Shown one piece after another: positions 63,971 through 64,000 of a stretch of DNA of 64,000 bases. The notes beneath the pieces are model-generated. The model ran no database searches, was not told the origin of the DNA, and saw only the letters and a list, made by a program, of their open reading frames with translations. Made by a program: the position numbers and the translations under genes. The stretch's first letter is position 1, and each line of letters begins with the position of its first letter. This stretch comes from Sphingobacteriaceae bacterium (GTDB lineage Bacteria > Bacteroidota > Bacteroidia > B-17B0 > Aurantibacillaceae), in the NCBI GenBank assembly GCA_016705695.1, contig JADJLA010000008.1:62001-126000 (forward strand). Direction: 5' to 3'.

Positions 63971-64000
63971 ATGAAAAAAATCTACTTTTCTTTGATCGCT
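63971..64000 (+). CDS. start of an exported protein (3' truncated by window end)
   Basis: ATG 63971 followed by MKKIYFSLIA, a typical signal-peptide opening, running off the window. A TAATTTTG at 63937-63944 matches the -7 consensus 26 bases upstream. Nothing more can be said of function. Confidence 0.55.
   Translation, partial: MKKIYFSLIA

Noticed and set aside
1..64000. Search for defence systems, prophage, integrases, IS elements and toxin-antitoxin pairs
   Set aside because: No gene in the window carries transposase, integrase, nuclease-methylase or phage structural features that I can recognise.

Overview
The window is AT-rich Bacteroidota chromosome. The evidence is protein content and signals. 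It encodes type IX secretion (T9SS) cargo and machinery: two adhesins with gliding-motility-type (type B) C-termini, a subtilase with a type A-like C-terminus, two PorP/SprF proteins, PorQ and PorE-like OmpA proteins. It also has a lipidated TamA-like Omp85 protein, a Bacteroidota-type serine palmitoyltransferase homologue, DUF1573 and DUF4293 proteins, and promoters of the TTTG-N19-TAnnTTTG form. I cannot place it below phylum; gliding and T9SS content fits a free-living Flavobacteriia/Sphingobacteriia/Chitinophagia-like lineage.

Layout. 1-12.96 kb (+): 5'-truncated M1 peptidase, LpxH, adhesin plus PorP/SprF, TrmN6, 3-hydroxybutyryl-CoA dehydrogenase, a small unknown, and a DPM1-like glycosyltransferase. 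An SRP RNA lies on the minus strand inside this block. 12.94-32.8 kb (-): YiiX-like hydrolase, helical protein, EamA transporter, YggS, DUF1015, SerA, M23 peptidase, DUF4293, NlpC/P60, LigA, an OmpA/PorE-like protein, PorP/SprF, giant adhesin, small exported protein, ValS. 32.9-45.6 kb (mixed): DUF1573 triplet, SpoU-type methyltransferase, TamL-like protein, glycosyltransferase, RadC, MFS, TIGR02757, subtilase, PrmC. 45.6-52.2 kb (-): DPP III lipoprotein, PorQ, UvrD/PcrA, barrel protein. 52.3-64 kb: PurL, PrfA, a barrel-TSP3-OmpA fusion, a TPR/propeller protein, rpsF-rpsR-rplI, a class IV aminotransferase, an SPT-like enzyme, and the start of an exported protein.

The genes divide into housekeeping (valS, ligA, purL, prfA, prmC, uvrD, radC, ribosomal proteins) and a cell-surface programme. 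In the latter, giant Ig-repeat adhesins are encoded with the PorP/SprF and OmpA proteins expected to anchor them to the outer membrane and peptidoglycan. A sphingolipid/sulfonolipid-type enzyme and LpxH would contribute to envelope lipids.

Sequence quality matters here. At least six single-base indels break otherwise coherent genes (M1 peptidase, adhesin twice, helical protein, PrmC, UvrD). A homopolymer-laden stretch at 22.7-22.9 kb destroys the end of an OmpA gene. These look like sequencing or assembly errors. I found no CRISPR array, tRNA, rRNA, IS element, phage or recognisable defence island. The least explained structure is a set of 165-230 bp imperfect palindromes in spacers, mostly between convergent genes.
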